64,000 nucleotides of DNA, taken from contig NZ_JAYSGI010000001.1 of the NCBI RefSeq assembly GCF_041912895.1, positions 620,001 to 684,000 on the forward strand, in the 5' to 3' direction. The notes under the pieces were generated by a model that was not told where the DNA came from, searched no databases, and worked only from the letters and a program-made list of their open reading frames with translations. This DNA is from Pelagerythrobacter sp041912895. Lineage in GTDB: Bacteria; Pseudomonadota; Alphaproteobacteria; Sphingomonadales; Sphingomonadaceae. A program made the position numbers and the translations under genes. Positions 8,214 to 18,933 of this stretch are shown piece by piece (the stretch's first letter is position 1; each line of letters opens with the position of its first letter).

Positions 8214-9840
8214 CGTCGTGGAAATCTCTCGGCGGCCCGCCCGGAATGCCCCACCATGCGACGATAACGCCGAACGCGACCACCGCCCACGTATACCACA
8301 GCCCGGCGTAGACGTCGCCCGTGCGCGCGACGATGATCCCCGAGATCAGCGGCAGGAAGCCGCCGAGGTAGCCCGCGCCGATGTGGTAGGGGATCGACAT
8401 CGAGGAATAGCGGATCTGCGGCGGAAACATCTCCGCCAGCAGCGCCGCTGCCGAACCGAAGGTCAGCGCCGAAAGCGCGCCGAGCCCGAGCAGCAATGCG
8501 ACGATGCCGATCACGTTGGCGAGCGGCGGCAATTGCCGCGTGAAATCGAACCCGCGCTCCGCGAGTGCGGCCTGGAGCCCGTCGCGCCGCGCCGTGCCGT
8601 CGTCGAGCCATTGCGGCGCGAGCGCCAGCGGTTCCCCCGCGACGGTGATCGCCAAGGCGCGCGCATTTTCGACGGTGTAGCTGACCCCGCTCGCGGTCAG
8701 CGTATCGAGCACCTTGCCGCAGTCGCTCTGTTCGCGGTCGAACAGCTCGGCGAAGGGATCGGTCGCGCATTGCGGCCCCGACACCACCACCGGGTTCTGC
8801 GCCGCCGCTTCGGCGAGCGCCGGGTTGACGAGCTTGCCCATGCCCCAGAAGATCGGGAACAATAGCAGCAGCGTCAGCACGCAGCCGATCACGATCGGCC
8901 GCTTGCGTCCGACCCGGTCGGACCAGCGCCCGACTACGAGGTAGAACGACATCGCGATCAGGCCCGCGCCGAACAGCACGAGTTCGACCAGCAACTCGTC
9001 CATCCGCATCGGCCCGCGCAGGAACGAGAGGCCGGAGAAGAACGCCGTGTACCAAATCGTCGTCAGTGCCCCGGTGACGCCGAACAGCGCGACGAAGATG
9101 CGCTTCTTGTTGCCCGGATAGGTGAAGCTGGCGGTGAACGGGTTGGCGGCGGTGCGCCCCTCGGCCTTCATGGCCTGGAACACCGGGCTTTCGTTGAGCT
9201 TGAGGCGCATCCACAGCGAGATGCCGAGCAGCACGATCGAGAGCAGGAACGGCACGCGCCAGCCCCAGGCGGCGAAATCGTCCTCGGGAATGACCATCCG
9301 GCACACGAGCACGACCGCGATCGAAAGCACGAAGCCGCCGACCACGCTCGCCTGGATGAAGCTGGTATAGAAGCCGCGCTTTTCCGGCGGCGCGTGTTCG
9401 GCGACGTAGATCGCCGCGCCGCCGTATTCGCCGCCGAGCGCAAGGCCCTGAAGGATGCGGAAGCCGATCACGATGATCGGCGCGGCAATGCCGATGCTCG
9501 CCGCGCTCGGGATCATGCCGACCCCGGCGGTCGCGATGCCCATCAGCGTGACGGTGACGAGGAACGTGTACTTGCGCCCCAGCCGGTCGCCGAGGAAGCC
9601 GAACAGGATCGCGCCGAGCGGGCGGAAGCCGAAGCCGACAGCAAATCCGGCCCAGACGAGCAGGATCTGCAGGGTCTCGTTGTCGCTGGGAAAGAAGGCC
9701 GCGCCGATCAGCCCGGCGAGCGTGCCGTAGATGAAGAAATCGTACCATTCGAAGATCGTGCCCGCCGAGGAAGCGGCGATCACCAGGCGGATTTCCTTGT
9801 CGGTCGGCTGGCGCTGACCCACCGTTGCGTCGTCACCCAT
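8206..9840 (-). CDS. MFS transporter, metabolite:H+ symporter-like, with a large extra loop
   Basis: A 544-residue multi-pass transporter. The N-terminal half (AASSAGTIFEWYDFFIYG; FGFLGDRLGRKYTFL between TM2 and TM3; ALGGEYGGAAIYVAEHAP) is typical of the MHS family (ProP/KgtP/ShiA-like), which moves organic acids or osmolytes with protons. Unusual is a hydrophilic stretch of about 100 residues (about 335-435) containing two Cys (GPQCATD, QSDCGKV) between two membrane segments of the C-terminal half; it should lie outside the membrane. Substrate cannot be deduced. Overlaps alr by eight bases. Confidence 0.88.
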   Translation of the reverse strand: MGDDATVGQRQPTDKEIRLVIAASSAGTIFEWYDFFIYGTLAGLIGAAFFPSDNETLQILLVWAGFAVGFGFRPLGAILFGFLGDRLGRKYTFLVTVTLMGIATAGVGMIPSAASIGIAAPIIVIGFRILQGLALGGEYGGAAIYVAEHAPPEKRGFYTSFIQASVVGGFVLSIAVVLVCRMVIPEDDFAAWGWRVPFLLSIVLLGISLWMRLKLNESPVFQAMKAEGRTAANPFTASFTYPGNKKRIFVALFGVTGALTTIWYTAFFSGLSFLRGPMRMDELLVELVLFGAGLIAMSFYLVVGRWSDRVGRKRPIVIGCVLTLLLLFPIFWGMGKLVNPALAEAAAQNPVVVSGPQCATDPFAELFDREQSDCGKVLDTLTASGVSYTVENARALAITVAGEPLALAPQWLDDGTARRDGLQAALAERGFDFTRQLPPLANVIGIVALLLGLGALSALTFGSAAALLAEMFPPQIRYSSMSIPYHIGAGYLGGFLPLISGIIVARTGDVYAGLWYTWAVVAFGVIVAWWGIPGGPPRDFHDDA

Positions 9841-9870
9841 CCCGCGTTCCCGTCTCCCGATTGCGAACGC

Positions 9871-10308
9871 TTAGCCAGCGCCGTCTTTCTTGGAAAGCGC
9901 CGCGCACGCGGCTCTCCACGGCAACGCGATGGCGCCGTGGCGGCCGGGATAGTCGCGTGCGGCAGCGATCGCCTCTATCCCCGGCCATTCGGGCAAGGCA
10001 CCGCCTTCGAGCCAGCCGGCGACCGCGCGTTCTGCCTGCGCGATATCCGCAGCCGTCCGGCCCGCCGCGCCGCGCGCGAAGAGCGCCGCCGCTGCCTGCC
10101 CGACCGCACAGGCGGAAACGCGCATCCCGACCTCACCCACGGTGTCGTCGGGCGCGAGCCCGAGATCGATCGCGATCGTGCTGCCGCAGGTGCGCGAGAC
10201 GGCCTCGCCCCGCGCCGCGACGTGATCGAGCGGCGGATAGCCCGCCAGTTCGACCGCGAGCGCGAGCATCTCTGGCGTGTACAGCGGGGCGGCGGCGCGC
10301 GCGGCCAC
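9871..10308 (-). CDS. NifU/IscU-like iron-sulfur cluster scaffold protein
   Basis: A 145-residue protein matching the NifU N-terminal fold. Three cysteines sit at the expected positions of scaffold ligands: SRTCGST, SACAVGQAAA and RAACAAL near the C-terminus. The GTG start at 10308 overlaps the stop of cvpA by one base (TAGTG), implying translational coupling; the same frame stays open further upstream inside cvpA but codes for nothing recognisable. Likely binds a transient Fe-S cluster in the cytosol. No isc or suf genes are nearby, and a specific role is not known. Confidence 0.8.
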   Translation of the reverse strand: MAARAAAPLYTPEMLALAVELAGYPPLDHVAARGEAVSRTCGSTIAIDLGLAPDDTVGEVGMRVSACAVGQAAAALFARGAAGRTAADIAQAERAVAGWLEGGALPEWPGIEAIAAARDYPGRHGAIALPWRAACAALSKKDGAG

Positions 10309-10835
10309 TATCCGCCCTCTACGGCGGCGCCCTCTTCGCGCAGCATCGCGCGGCGGGTGTGGATCATCTCGACCAGCGCGTCGCTGCTGGCGTTCACCAC
10401 CGGATAGGTCCGCGCGGTGGTGATCCAGGCGGGCCTGCCGGCGACGCCCCAGATCGTGTCGTAGCCGAGCACCAGCAGCGAGAAGGCAAGCACGACGATG
10501 ATCGCGCCCTTGATCGCGCCGAAGCCGAAGCCGAGCACCCGGTCGATCGGGCCGAGCATCGACACGCGCGAGGCCTTGCCCATGCGCCCGGCGATCAGCT
10601 TCATCGCGGCGTAGGGGATCAGCAGCAGCAAGGTGAAGGCGAGAACCGAGGTGCCCGTGCCGCCGCCGAGATAGGGCTCCATCGCGGCGGTCAGCGGCGT
10701 GTGCAGCGCACGGATCGCGAACAGCGCGAGAATCCACGCCGCGAGCGAGAGCACTTCCTGCACGAAGCCGCGCATGAAGCCGCCCACGGACGCGACCCCG
10801 ACGATGATCAGGACGATGATATCGAAAGCAGTCAT
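10308..10835 (-). CDS. cvpA: CvpA family inner-membrane protein
   Basis: A 175-residue protein with four predicted membrane helices and the conserved N-terminus TAFDIIVLIIVGVASVGGFMRGFVQEVLS-type pattern of CvpA/colicin V production proteins, including the GFMRGF loop. CvpA homologues affect envelope stress tolerance and, in enterobacteria, colicin V export and purF expression; the biochemical function is unresolved. It sits 11 bases after radA and overlaps the scaffold gene by one base, giving a probable radA-cvpA-scaffold operon. Confidence 0.9.
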   Translation of the reverse strand: MTAFDIIVLIIVGVASVGGFMRGFVQEVLSLAAWILALFAIRALHTPLTAAMEPYLGGGTGTSVLAFTLLLLIPYAAMKLIAGRMGKASRVSMLGPIDRVLGFGFGAIKGAIIVVLAFSLLVLGYDTIWGVAGRPAWITTARTYPVVNASSDALVEMIHTRRAMLREEGAAVEGG

Positions 10836-10846
10836 ATCCGGCAGAA

Positions 10847-12220
10847 TTAGGTAGCGGCCATTACCCGGTCAACGAGATTGGCGAGCTGGGTGACGCCGCG
10901 ATAGTTAAGGCCGGCTGAATCCCCGCCGCCATCCTTCCCGTTCGGCCCGTATCCGGCATCGAAACCGAGCTTGGCCGATTCGCGCAGGCGGAGCGAGGAG
11001 TGCGCGACCGGGCGCACCTCGCCCGCCAGCGAAACCTCGCCGAACCACACGCTCTTGGGCGGCAGCGGACGATCGGCGAGCGCGGAGACCAGCGCGGCGG
11101 CAACGGCAAGGTCCGCCGCCGGATCGGTCAGGCGATAGCCGCCCGCGACGTTGAGATAGACCTCCGCCGAGCTGAAATTCAGCCCGCAGCGGGCCTCCAG
11201 CACCGCGAGCAGCATGGCGAGGCGGCCGGTGTCCCACCCCACCACCGCGCGGCGCGGGGTCGCGCCCGATTGCAGCCGCACGATCAGCGCCTGCACCTCG
11301 ACCAGCACGGGCCGCGTGCCTTCCAGCGCGGGGAACACCGCGCTGCCCGCGAGCGGCTCGTCGCGGCCGGAGAGGAACAGCATCGAGGGGTTCGAAACCT
11401 CCTCCAGCCCCTGCCCCGCCATCGCGAACACGCCGATCTCGTCGACCGGGCCGAAGCGGTTCTTGAGGCTGCGCAGGATGCGGTACTGGTGGCTGCGTTC
11501 CCCCTCGAAGCTCATCACCACGTCGACCATGTGTTCGAGCACGCGGGGGCCGGCGATATTGCCGTCCTTGGTCACGTGACCGACCAGCACCAGCGCGACG
11601 CCGTTTTCCTTGGCATAGCGGATCAGTTCGAACGCGCAGCCGCGCACTTGGCTGACGGTGCCCGGCGCGCCCTCGATCGTGTCCGAATGCATCGTCTGGA
11701 TCGAATCGATCACCAGCAGCGCGGGCGGCTCCATCCCGCCGAGCGTGGTGAGAATATCGCGCACCGAGGTCGCCGCGGCGAGCCGGATCGGCGCATCGGC
11801 CAGCCCGAGGCGGGAAGCGCGCAGCCGCACCTGCCCGGCGGCTTCCTCCCCGCTAACGTAGACCGTGTCGCCCCCTGCCCCGGCGATCTTCGCCGCCGCC
11901 TGCAACAGCAGAGTGGACTTGCCGATGCCCGGGTCGCCGCCCATCAGGATCGCCGAGCCGGGCACGAGCCCGCCGCCGAGCGCGCGGTCCAGCTCCGCCA
12001 GCCCGGTGGTGCGCCGCTGCAGCGCCTCGCCCGGCGCATCGAGCGGTTCGAACGCGATCGCCCGCCCGCCGCTCGACAGGTCGTGCTTCTGCGAGAACAC
12101 CGTCGCGGGCGCATCTTCGACCAGCGTGTTCCACTCGGCGCAATCGGGGCACTGCCCCTGCCAGCGGTGCGACACCGACCCGCAGGCCTGGCAGACATAG
12201 CGTTTCTTCGACTTGGCCAT
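10847..12220 (-). CDS. radA: DNA repair protein RadA
   Basis: A 457-residue RecA-like ATPase that promotes branch migration during recombinational repair. Features in order: N-terminal zinc finger CQACGSVSHRWQGQCPDC, Walker A GGDPGIGKSTLLLQ, Walker B LLVIDSIQT, the RadA-specific KNRFG motif (LKNRFGPVDEIG), and a Lon-protease-like C-terminal domain (from about 270). The start ATG at 12220 (MAKSKKRYVC) is chosen over an upstream one at 12244 because it matches the family N-terminus. Divergent from the patatin gene with 73 bases between starts. Confidence 0.96.
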   Translation of the reverse strand: MAKSKKRYVCQACGSVSHRWQGQCPDCAEWNTLVEDAPATVFSQKHDLSSGGRAIAFEPLDAPGEALQRRTTGLAELDRALGGGLVPGSAILMGGDPGIGKSTLLLQAAAKIAGAGGDTVYVSGEEAAGQVRLRASRLGLADAPIRLAAATSVRDILTTLGGMEPPALLVIDSIQTMHSDTIEGAPGTVSQVRGCAFELIRYAKENGVALVLVGHVTKDGNIAGPRVLEHMVDVVMSFEGERSHQYRILRSLKNRFGPVDEIGVFAMAGQGLEEVSNPSMLFLSGRDEPLAGSAVFPALEGTRPVLVEVQALIVRLQSGATPRRAVVGWDTGRLAMLLAVLEARCGLNFSSAEVYLNVAGGYRLTDPAADLAVAAALVSALADRPLPPKSVWFGEVSLAGEVRPVAHSSLRLRESAKLGFDAGYGPNGKDGGGDSAGLNYRGVTQLANLVDRVMAAT

Positions 12221-12293
12221 CGTCGTCGGCGATAAACGGAACATTTATGGAACGCAATTGCCAAGGCGGCCCGGGCACGGCACAAGGCGCGCG

Positions 12294-14606
12294 ATGCGGC
12301 AGAAGGAACTGAGGATCGCGCTCGTCTGCTACGGCGGGGTCAGCCTGGCGGTCTACATGCACGGCGTCACCAAGGAGCTGTGGAAGCTGGCCAGCGCGAG
12401 CCGCGCGTTCCATGCCGGTGATCCGCCCGCCGACGGGGTGCAGGGCATCTATCGCGAACTGCTCGAAGCGATCGAGGCCGGGCACGGCATGCGGCTGCGC
12501 GTGCTGCCCGATATCCTCAGCGGCGCGAGCGCGGGCGGGATCAACGCGGTGTTCCTGGCGCAGGCGATCCATTCGGGCCAGTCGCTCGAACCGCTGACCG
12601 AGCTGTGGCTGACCACCGCCGACGTCGAGCGGCTGACCGATCCCGAGGCCGAGCCGATGTGGCGCTACGCCAAGATGTGGGCGCAGCCGCTCGCCTGGTG
12701 GCTGCTCAAGCGGCCGGGCAACGCGGTGTCCGAAAGCGTCGCGCCCGAAACGCAATCGGAAGTGCGGCGCAAGGTTTCGGACTTCATCCGCGGGCGCTGG
12801 TTCGAGCCGCCGTTCTCCGGAATCGGCTTCTCGCGACTGCTTTACGACGCGCTGGCCGCGATGGCCGAGGCGCCGTGTGGCAAGCCGCTGCTGCCGCCCG
12901 GCCATCCGGTCGACCTGATGGTGACGGCGACCGATTTCCGCGGCCATCTCGAACTCCTGCGGCTCAACAGCCCCCCGGTGGTCGAGGAGACCGAGCACCG
13001 GATGCCGGTGGGCTTCAACGCGCGCACCCCTGCCGAGGGCGGCAGCGATCTGGCGGACCTGCTCGAACTAACCTTCGCCGCGCGCGCGACCGCGAGCTTT
13101 CCGGGCGCCTTCCCGCCGTTGCGGCTGGAGGAGATCGACCGGCTGGCGCGCGAGCGGGAGGTCGGCTGGCCCGGTCGCGCGCGCTTCCTCGAACGGGTGA
13201 TGCCGGTGAACATGCGCCACGGCACGGCGGAGGCGATTTCGCTGATCGACGGTTCGGTGCTGGTCAACAAGCCGTTCGACGGCGCGATGCGTGCCTTGCG
13301 CGGCCGCCCGGCGCAACGCGAGGTCGACCGGCGCTTCGTCTATATCGATCCGCGCCCCGACCGCACCGGCGCGCATGGCGGGCGGGGCGACGAGCCGGTG
13401 GGATTCTTCGGCGCGATCTTCGGCTCGCTCTCGACGATCCCGCGCGAACAGCCGATCCGCGACAACCTCGAAGTGCTCGAGCGGCAATCGCACGAGGCGG
13501 AGCGGTTGCGGCAGATGATCGCGGCGCTGCGGCCCGATGTCGAGGCGGCGGTCGAAAAGCTGTTCGGGATGACGTTGTTCCTCGATCGGCCGACCCCGAA
13601 GCGGCTTCACGCCTGGCGCGCGAAGGCGCAGCAGGCCGCGGCCGAGCACGCGGGATACGCCTTCCAGTCGTATGCCCAGGCGAAGTTTACCGCGATCGTC
13701 GAGACGCTTGCCCAACTGGTGTTCGACGCCGCGCCCGAACTGAAGCTGGCCGACGAGCGCCCGATCGCCACCCGGCTGCGCGCGGCGCTGGTCGAACGGG
13801 GGCTCGACAGTCTGTCGTCGCCGTCAGGGGGCGCGAGCGAGGCGGCGATCGCGTTCTTCCGCGCGCACGACGTGGGCTTTCGCGTCCGCCGCCTGCGCCT
13901 GCTCGCCCGGCGGCTATCACGCGAGTGGGAAGCCGATCCCGAGATTCCCGACGCCGCGGTGGAAGATGCGCGCCAGGCGATCTACGCGATCCTCGCGCTC
14001 TATTTCACGCGCGAAGGGCACGACGAGCTGGGCGAGGATTTCGCGGAGCTCGCCGCGCGCGCGATCGACGATCCGGGCGCGGTGCTCGATGCGCTCGCCG
14101 CGCGGCGGCTGTTGCCCGAAGTCGATGAACTGGCCGAACAGATGCTCGCCGAGGCGCTCGAACGGATGCCCAAGAACCTGCGGCGGCTGATGCTGCTGAC
14201 CTATCTCGGGTTCCCGTTCTACGATGTCGCCACGCTGCCGCTGCTCCGGCACGAGGCGTTGACCGAGTTCGACCCGGTGAAGGTCGACCGGATCAGCCCC
14301 GACGACGCGCGCTCGATCCGCGAAGGCGGCACGCGCGCCACCCTGCGCGGGATCGAGTTCTACAACTTCGGGGCGTTCTTCAGCCGTGCCTATCGCGAGA
14401 ACGACTATCTGTGGGGCCGGCTGCACGGAGCCGAGCGGATGATCGACCTGGTGTGCTCTACGATCGAAGGCGGCGAACCGAAAGTCGATCCGGCGGACGT
14501 CAAACGGAGGATATTCCTCGCCATCCTCGACGAGGAGCGCGACCGCCTGCGCGCCGATCCCGGCCTACTAGAGCGGATACGCGGCGAGATATTGCGAACC
14601 GAGTGA
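12294..14606 (+). CDS. Large patatin-like phospholipase (PNPLA, DUF3376-type)
   Basis: A 770-residue protein with a patatin Ser-Asp dyad: oxyanion loop CYGGVSLAVYMHG at the N-terminus, nucleophile elbow SGASAGGIN (Ser about 79) and the Asp in SLIDGSVLVNKPF (about 315). The second half is a long alpha-helical region of the DUF3376 type found in many alphaproteobacterial and actinobacterial patatin-like proteins. No signal peptide is visible, so action is probably on membrane lipid from the cytosol. Start ATG at 12294 is placed where homology to the patatin N-terminus begins. Substrate and physiological role are unknown. Confidence 0.88.
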   Translation: MRQKELRIALVCYGGVSLAVYMHGVTKELWKLASASRAFHAGDPPADGVQGIYRELLEAIEAGHGMRLRVLPDILSGASAGGINAVFLAQAIHSGQSLEPLTELWLTTADVERLTDPEAEPMWRYAKMWAQPLAWWLLKRPGNAVSESVAPETQSEVRRKVSDFIRGRWFEPPFSGIGFSRLLYDALAAMAEAPCGKPLLPPGHPVDLMVTATDFRGHLELLRLNSPPVVEETEHRMPVGFNARTPAEGGSDLADLLELTFAARATASFPGAFPPLRLEEIDRLAREREVGWPGRARFLERVMPVNMRHGTAEAISLIDGSVLVNKPFDGAMRALRGRPAQREVDRRFVYIDPRPDRTGAHGGRGDEPVGFFGAIFGSLSTIPREQPIRDNLEVLERQSHEAERLRQMIAALRPDVEAAVEKLFGMTLFLDRPTPKRLHAWRAKAQQAAAEHAGYAFQSYAQAKFTAIVETLAQLVFDAAPELKLADERPIATRLRAALVERGLDSLSSPSGGASEAAIAFFRAHDVGFRVRRLRLLARRLSREWEADPEIPDAAVEDARQAIYAILALYFTREGHDELGEDFAELAARAIDDPGAVLDALAARRLLPEVDELAEQMLAEALERMPKNLRRLMLLTYLGFPFYDVATLPLLRHEALTEFDPVKVDRISPDDARSIREGGTRATLRGIEFYNFGAFFSRAYRENDYLWGRLHGAERMIDLVCSTIEGGEPKVDPADVKRRIFLAILDEERDRLRADPGLLERIRGEILRTE

Positions 14607-15077
14607 CTAACGCGCGAGTTCTGCGACCAGCGCGCGGGCGGCGGCAGTCACATCGTCCCAGGTATATTCGAACAGTTCCTCGCCCCCATAGTAGGGATCG
14701 CTGACGCTCGCGCCCTCACGACCGGGGACCAGATCGAGCAGGAGCGAGACGCGCGCCGAGGTGTCGGCCGGCGCGATCGCGCGCAGGTCTGCGAGGTTTT
14801 GCGCGTCCATCGCGAAGATATGGGTGAAGCGGGAGAAGTCGTCGACGGTTACCTGCCGCGCGCGCAAGGCTGCGATGTCCGCACCGGCTGCGAGAGCGAC
14901 CGCCTGCGCGCGCGGATCGGGCGGGCTGCCCGCGTGCCAGTCGCCGGTGCCCGCCGAATCGATCTCGACCGTCAGCCCGGCGCGCGCCGTTTCGGATCGG
15001 AAAGCCGCTTCGGCGAGCGGCGAACGGCAGATGTTGCCGAGGCAGACGAACAGGACCGCGGGCGAACGCTCGCTCAC
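14607..15077 (-). CDS. Low molecular weight protein-tyrosine phosphatase
   Basis: A 156-residue cytosolic phosphatase (arsenate-reductase-like fold). The P-loop VCLGNICRSPLAEA carries the nucleophilic Cys (about 12) and Arg (about 18), and the general-acid Asp lies in SDPYYGG, the classic DPY signature. The GTG start at 15077 overlaps the dnaJ stop as GTGA, so it is probably translated by coupling at the end of the dnaK-dnaJ unit. Such enzymes often act on tyrosine kinases controlling exopolysaccharide; no kinase is encoded nearby. Confidence 0.93.
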   Translation of the reverse strand: MSERSPAVLFVCLGNICRSPLAEAAFRSETARAGLTVEIDSAGTGDWHAGSPPDPRAQAVALAAGADIAALRARQVTVDDFSRFTHIFAMDAQNLADLRAIAPADTSARVSLLLDLVPGREGASVSDPYYGGEELFEYTWDDVTAAARALVAELAR

Positions 15078-16195
15078 CCGCCGAACGCGTCCTTCAGCTT
15101 TTCGAAAAAGCCGCGGCTCTCGGGGCATTCCTCACCGGTTTCGGTTTCGCGGAACTGTTCGAGGATCGCCTTCTGCTCCTTGCTGAGCTTGGTGGGCGTC
15201 TCGACCACGATTTCCACCACCAGGTCGCCCCGTCCGCGCCCCTGCAGCACGGGCATGCCCGCGCCGCGCACGCGCAACTGCTTCCCCGACTGGATGCCGG
15301 CGGGAATATCGACGGTGTTCGTTTCGCCCGAGAGGTCGGGAATCTCGACCTTTCCGCCCAGCGAAGCGGTGGTGAAGCTGATCGGCACGCGGCTGAGCAG
15401 CGTCGTGCCCTCGCGCTGGAACACCGCGTGCGGGCGGACGTGGACGAAGATGTAGAGATCGCCCGGCGGCGCGCCGCGCGGCCCGGCTTCGCCCTTGCCC
15501 GAGAGGCGGATGCGGGTGCCGGTGTCGACGCCGGGAGGTATCTCGACGTCGATCGTCTGCGGCCGGTCGACCGAGCCCTCGCCGCCGCAATCACGGCACG
15601 GGCTGACCAGCACCTCGCCGCGCCCGTGGCAATTGGGGCACGGGCGTTCGACCACGAAGAAGCCCTGCTTCGCGCGGACCTTGCCGTAACCGTTGCACAA
15701 GTTGCAGCCGCGCGTGCTGGTGCCCGGCGTCGCGCCCGAGCCGTGGCAGGTTTCGCAGGTCTGCGAGACTTCGATCTCGATCTGGTTGTTCTTGCCGTGG
15801 AAGGCGTCTTCGAGCCCGATCTCCATGTCGTAGCGCAAGTCGGCGCCGCGGCGCGCCTGCTGGCGCCCGCCGCCGCCGCCGAACGCGCTGCCGAAGATGG
15901 TCTCGAAGATATCGCCGATATCGGCGAAGTCCGCCCCGCCATGGCTGCCGCCGCCCATGCCCTGCTGGAAGGCCTGGTGGCCGTAGCGGTCGTAGGCCGC
16001 GCGTTTCTGCGGATCCTTGAGGCAGTCGTAAGCGACGCTGATCGCCTTGAACTTGGCCTCGTTCTCCTTGCAGCCTTGGTTGCGGTCGGGATGATGCTGC
16101 ATCGCCAGCTTGCGGTAGGCGGACTTGATCGTCGCGCCGTCCGCGTCGCGGCTGACGCCGAGCAGTTCGTAAAAATCGATTTCGGTTGCCGACAT
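15074..16195 (-). CDS. dnaJ: Chaperone protein DnaJ
   Basis: A 373-residue type I J-domain co-chaperone that stimulates the DnaK ATPase and delivers substrates. The J domain has HHPDRNQG with the HPD tripeptide; a Gly/Phe-rich linker follows (QQGMGGGSHGG, FGGGGGRQQ). Four zinc-binding CxxCxGxG-type repeats run from about 135 to 215 (CETCHGSG, CNLCNGYG, CPNCHGRG, CRDCGGEG), then the two C-terminal substrate-binding domains. Downstream of dnaK with an 81-base gap containing a strong hairpin. Confidence 0.98.
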   Translation of the reverse strand: MSATEIDFYELLGVSRDADGATIKSAYRKLAMQHHPDRNQGCKENEAKFKAISVAYDCLKDPQKRAAYDRYGHQAFQQGMGGGSHGGADFADIGDIFETIFGSAFGGGGGRQQARRGADLRYDMEIGLEDAFHGKNNQIEIEVSQTCETCHGSGATPGTSTRGCNLCNGYGKVRAKQGFFVVERPCPNCHGRGEVLVSPCRDCGGEGSVDRPQTIDVEIPPGVDTGTRIRLSGKGEAGPRGAPPGDLYIFVHVRPHAVFQREGTTLLSRVPISFTTASLGGKVEIPDLSGETNTVDIPAGIQSGKQLRVRGAGMPVLQGRGRGDLVVEIVVETPTKLSKEQKAILEQFRETETGEECPESRGFFEKLKDAFGG

Positions 16196-16223
16196 AATGC
16201 TATCGCGCCCCGTGAAGGATCGG

Positions 16224-16256
16224 GCCGCCGCCGGGGTCGAACACTCCGGCGGCGGC
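16224..16256 (-). other. Intercistronic hairpin between dnaK and dnaJ
   Basis: An 11-bp perfect inverted repeat, GCCGCCGCCGG paired with CCGGCGGCGGC, with an 11-base loop, lies in the gap after the dnaK stop. There is no U-tract, so it is more likely a processing or 3'-stabilising element, or a partial attenuator lowering dnaJ relative to dnaK, than a full terminator. Confidence 0.7.
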
Positions 16257-16276
16257 GGCGATCTTCATCGGGCGTC

Positions 16277-18229
<1,953 letters not shown>

Positions 18230-18321
18230 GGTTTCCCTATTCCACTTGCTTTGGTTGGACGCCGCACGCTGTGTTTCCCGGGTATCGGCGAAACGGTTCG
18301 GCGGCTCGATTACGAAGCGCG

Positions 18322-18349
18322 ATATAGGTGCGGTTTCAGTTGGCACAAG
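18322..18349 (-). promoter_or_regulatory. RpoH (sigma-32) heat-shock promoter of dnaK
   Basis: On the minus strand, CTTG (18349-18346) and CCTATAT (18328-18322) are separated by exactly 17 bases, matching the alphaproteobacterial RpoH consensus CTTG-N17-CYTATNT. It lies about 95 bases upstream of the dnaK ATG, pointing towards it. No CIRCE (HrcA) site is seen here. Confidence 0.88.
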
Positions 18350-18397
18350 GGAGCTTCGCGGCTAGCGTCGAGAACGATACGAAGGGGAGAAACCACC

Positions 18398-18880
18398 GTG
18401 AAATCATCCGTTCTGGCCGCCGCATTCCTGTCCGTCGCCACGCTGGGGCTCGCCGCCTGCGGGGACAGCGCGAGCGAGCAGCCGGCCGAAGCGCCCGAGG
18501 GCGTGCCCGGAATGACGATCACCAACGCGCGCATGGTTCTCGCTCCGGTGGAGGGCAATCCGGCGGCGGTCTATTTCGATCTCGCCTACGACGGGGACCG
18601 CAGCGTGGCGCTCAACCGCGCGCACGTCGAAGGCGCCGAGAGCGCCACGCTGCACGAATACGCCGAATGGAACCGCCAGATGCAGATGGCGGAGATGTTG
18701 CCGCTGGTGCTCAAGAAGGGCGACAAGATCGCGTTCGAGCCGGGCGGCAAGCACGTGATGGCGATGAACGTCTCGCCCGAACTCCAGCCCGGCGGCACGA
18801 CCGAAGTGACGCTGACCGTCTCGGGCGGCGACAAGACCACGTTCGAGGCCCCGATCCAGGGTCCGGGGGAAGAGCGCTGA
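18398..18880 (+). CDS. PCu(A)C-type periplasmic copper-chaperone lipoprotein
   Basis: A 160-residue protein starting with GTG at 18398, preceded by AAGGGGAGA. A lipoprotein signal (VAAAF...LGLAACGD, lipobox LAAC, Cys 21) anchors it to a membrane facing the periplasm. The copper site of the PCuAC family is largely present: His 86, Met 97, and HVM at 119-121, with the 21-residue spacing between Met 97 and His 119 that the family shows. The Met usually next to the first His is Glu here. PCuAC proteins deliver Cu(I) towards cytochrome oxidase CuA or CuB; no oxidase genes are nearby. Confidence 0.85.
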   Translation: MKSSVLAAAFLSVATLGLAACGDSASEQPAEAPEGVPGMTITNARMVLAPVEGNPAAVYFDLAYDGDRSVALNRAHVEGAESATLHEYAEWNRQMQMAEMLPLVLKKGDKIAFEPGGKHVMAMNVSPELQPGGTTEVTLTVSGGDKTTFEAPIQGPGEER

Positions 18881-18933
18881 ACGAAGCGGCCGTTTCCGCC
18901 GCCCCGGCCTGCCCGGCGGGCGGCGAACGGCCG

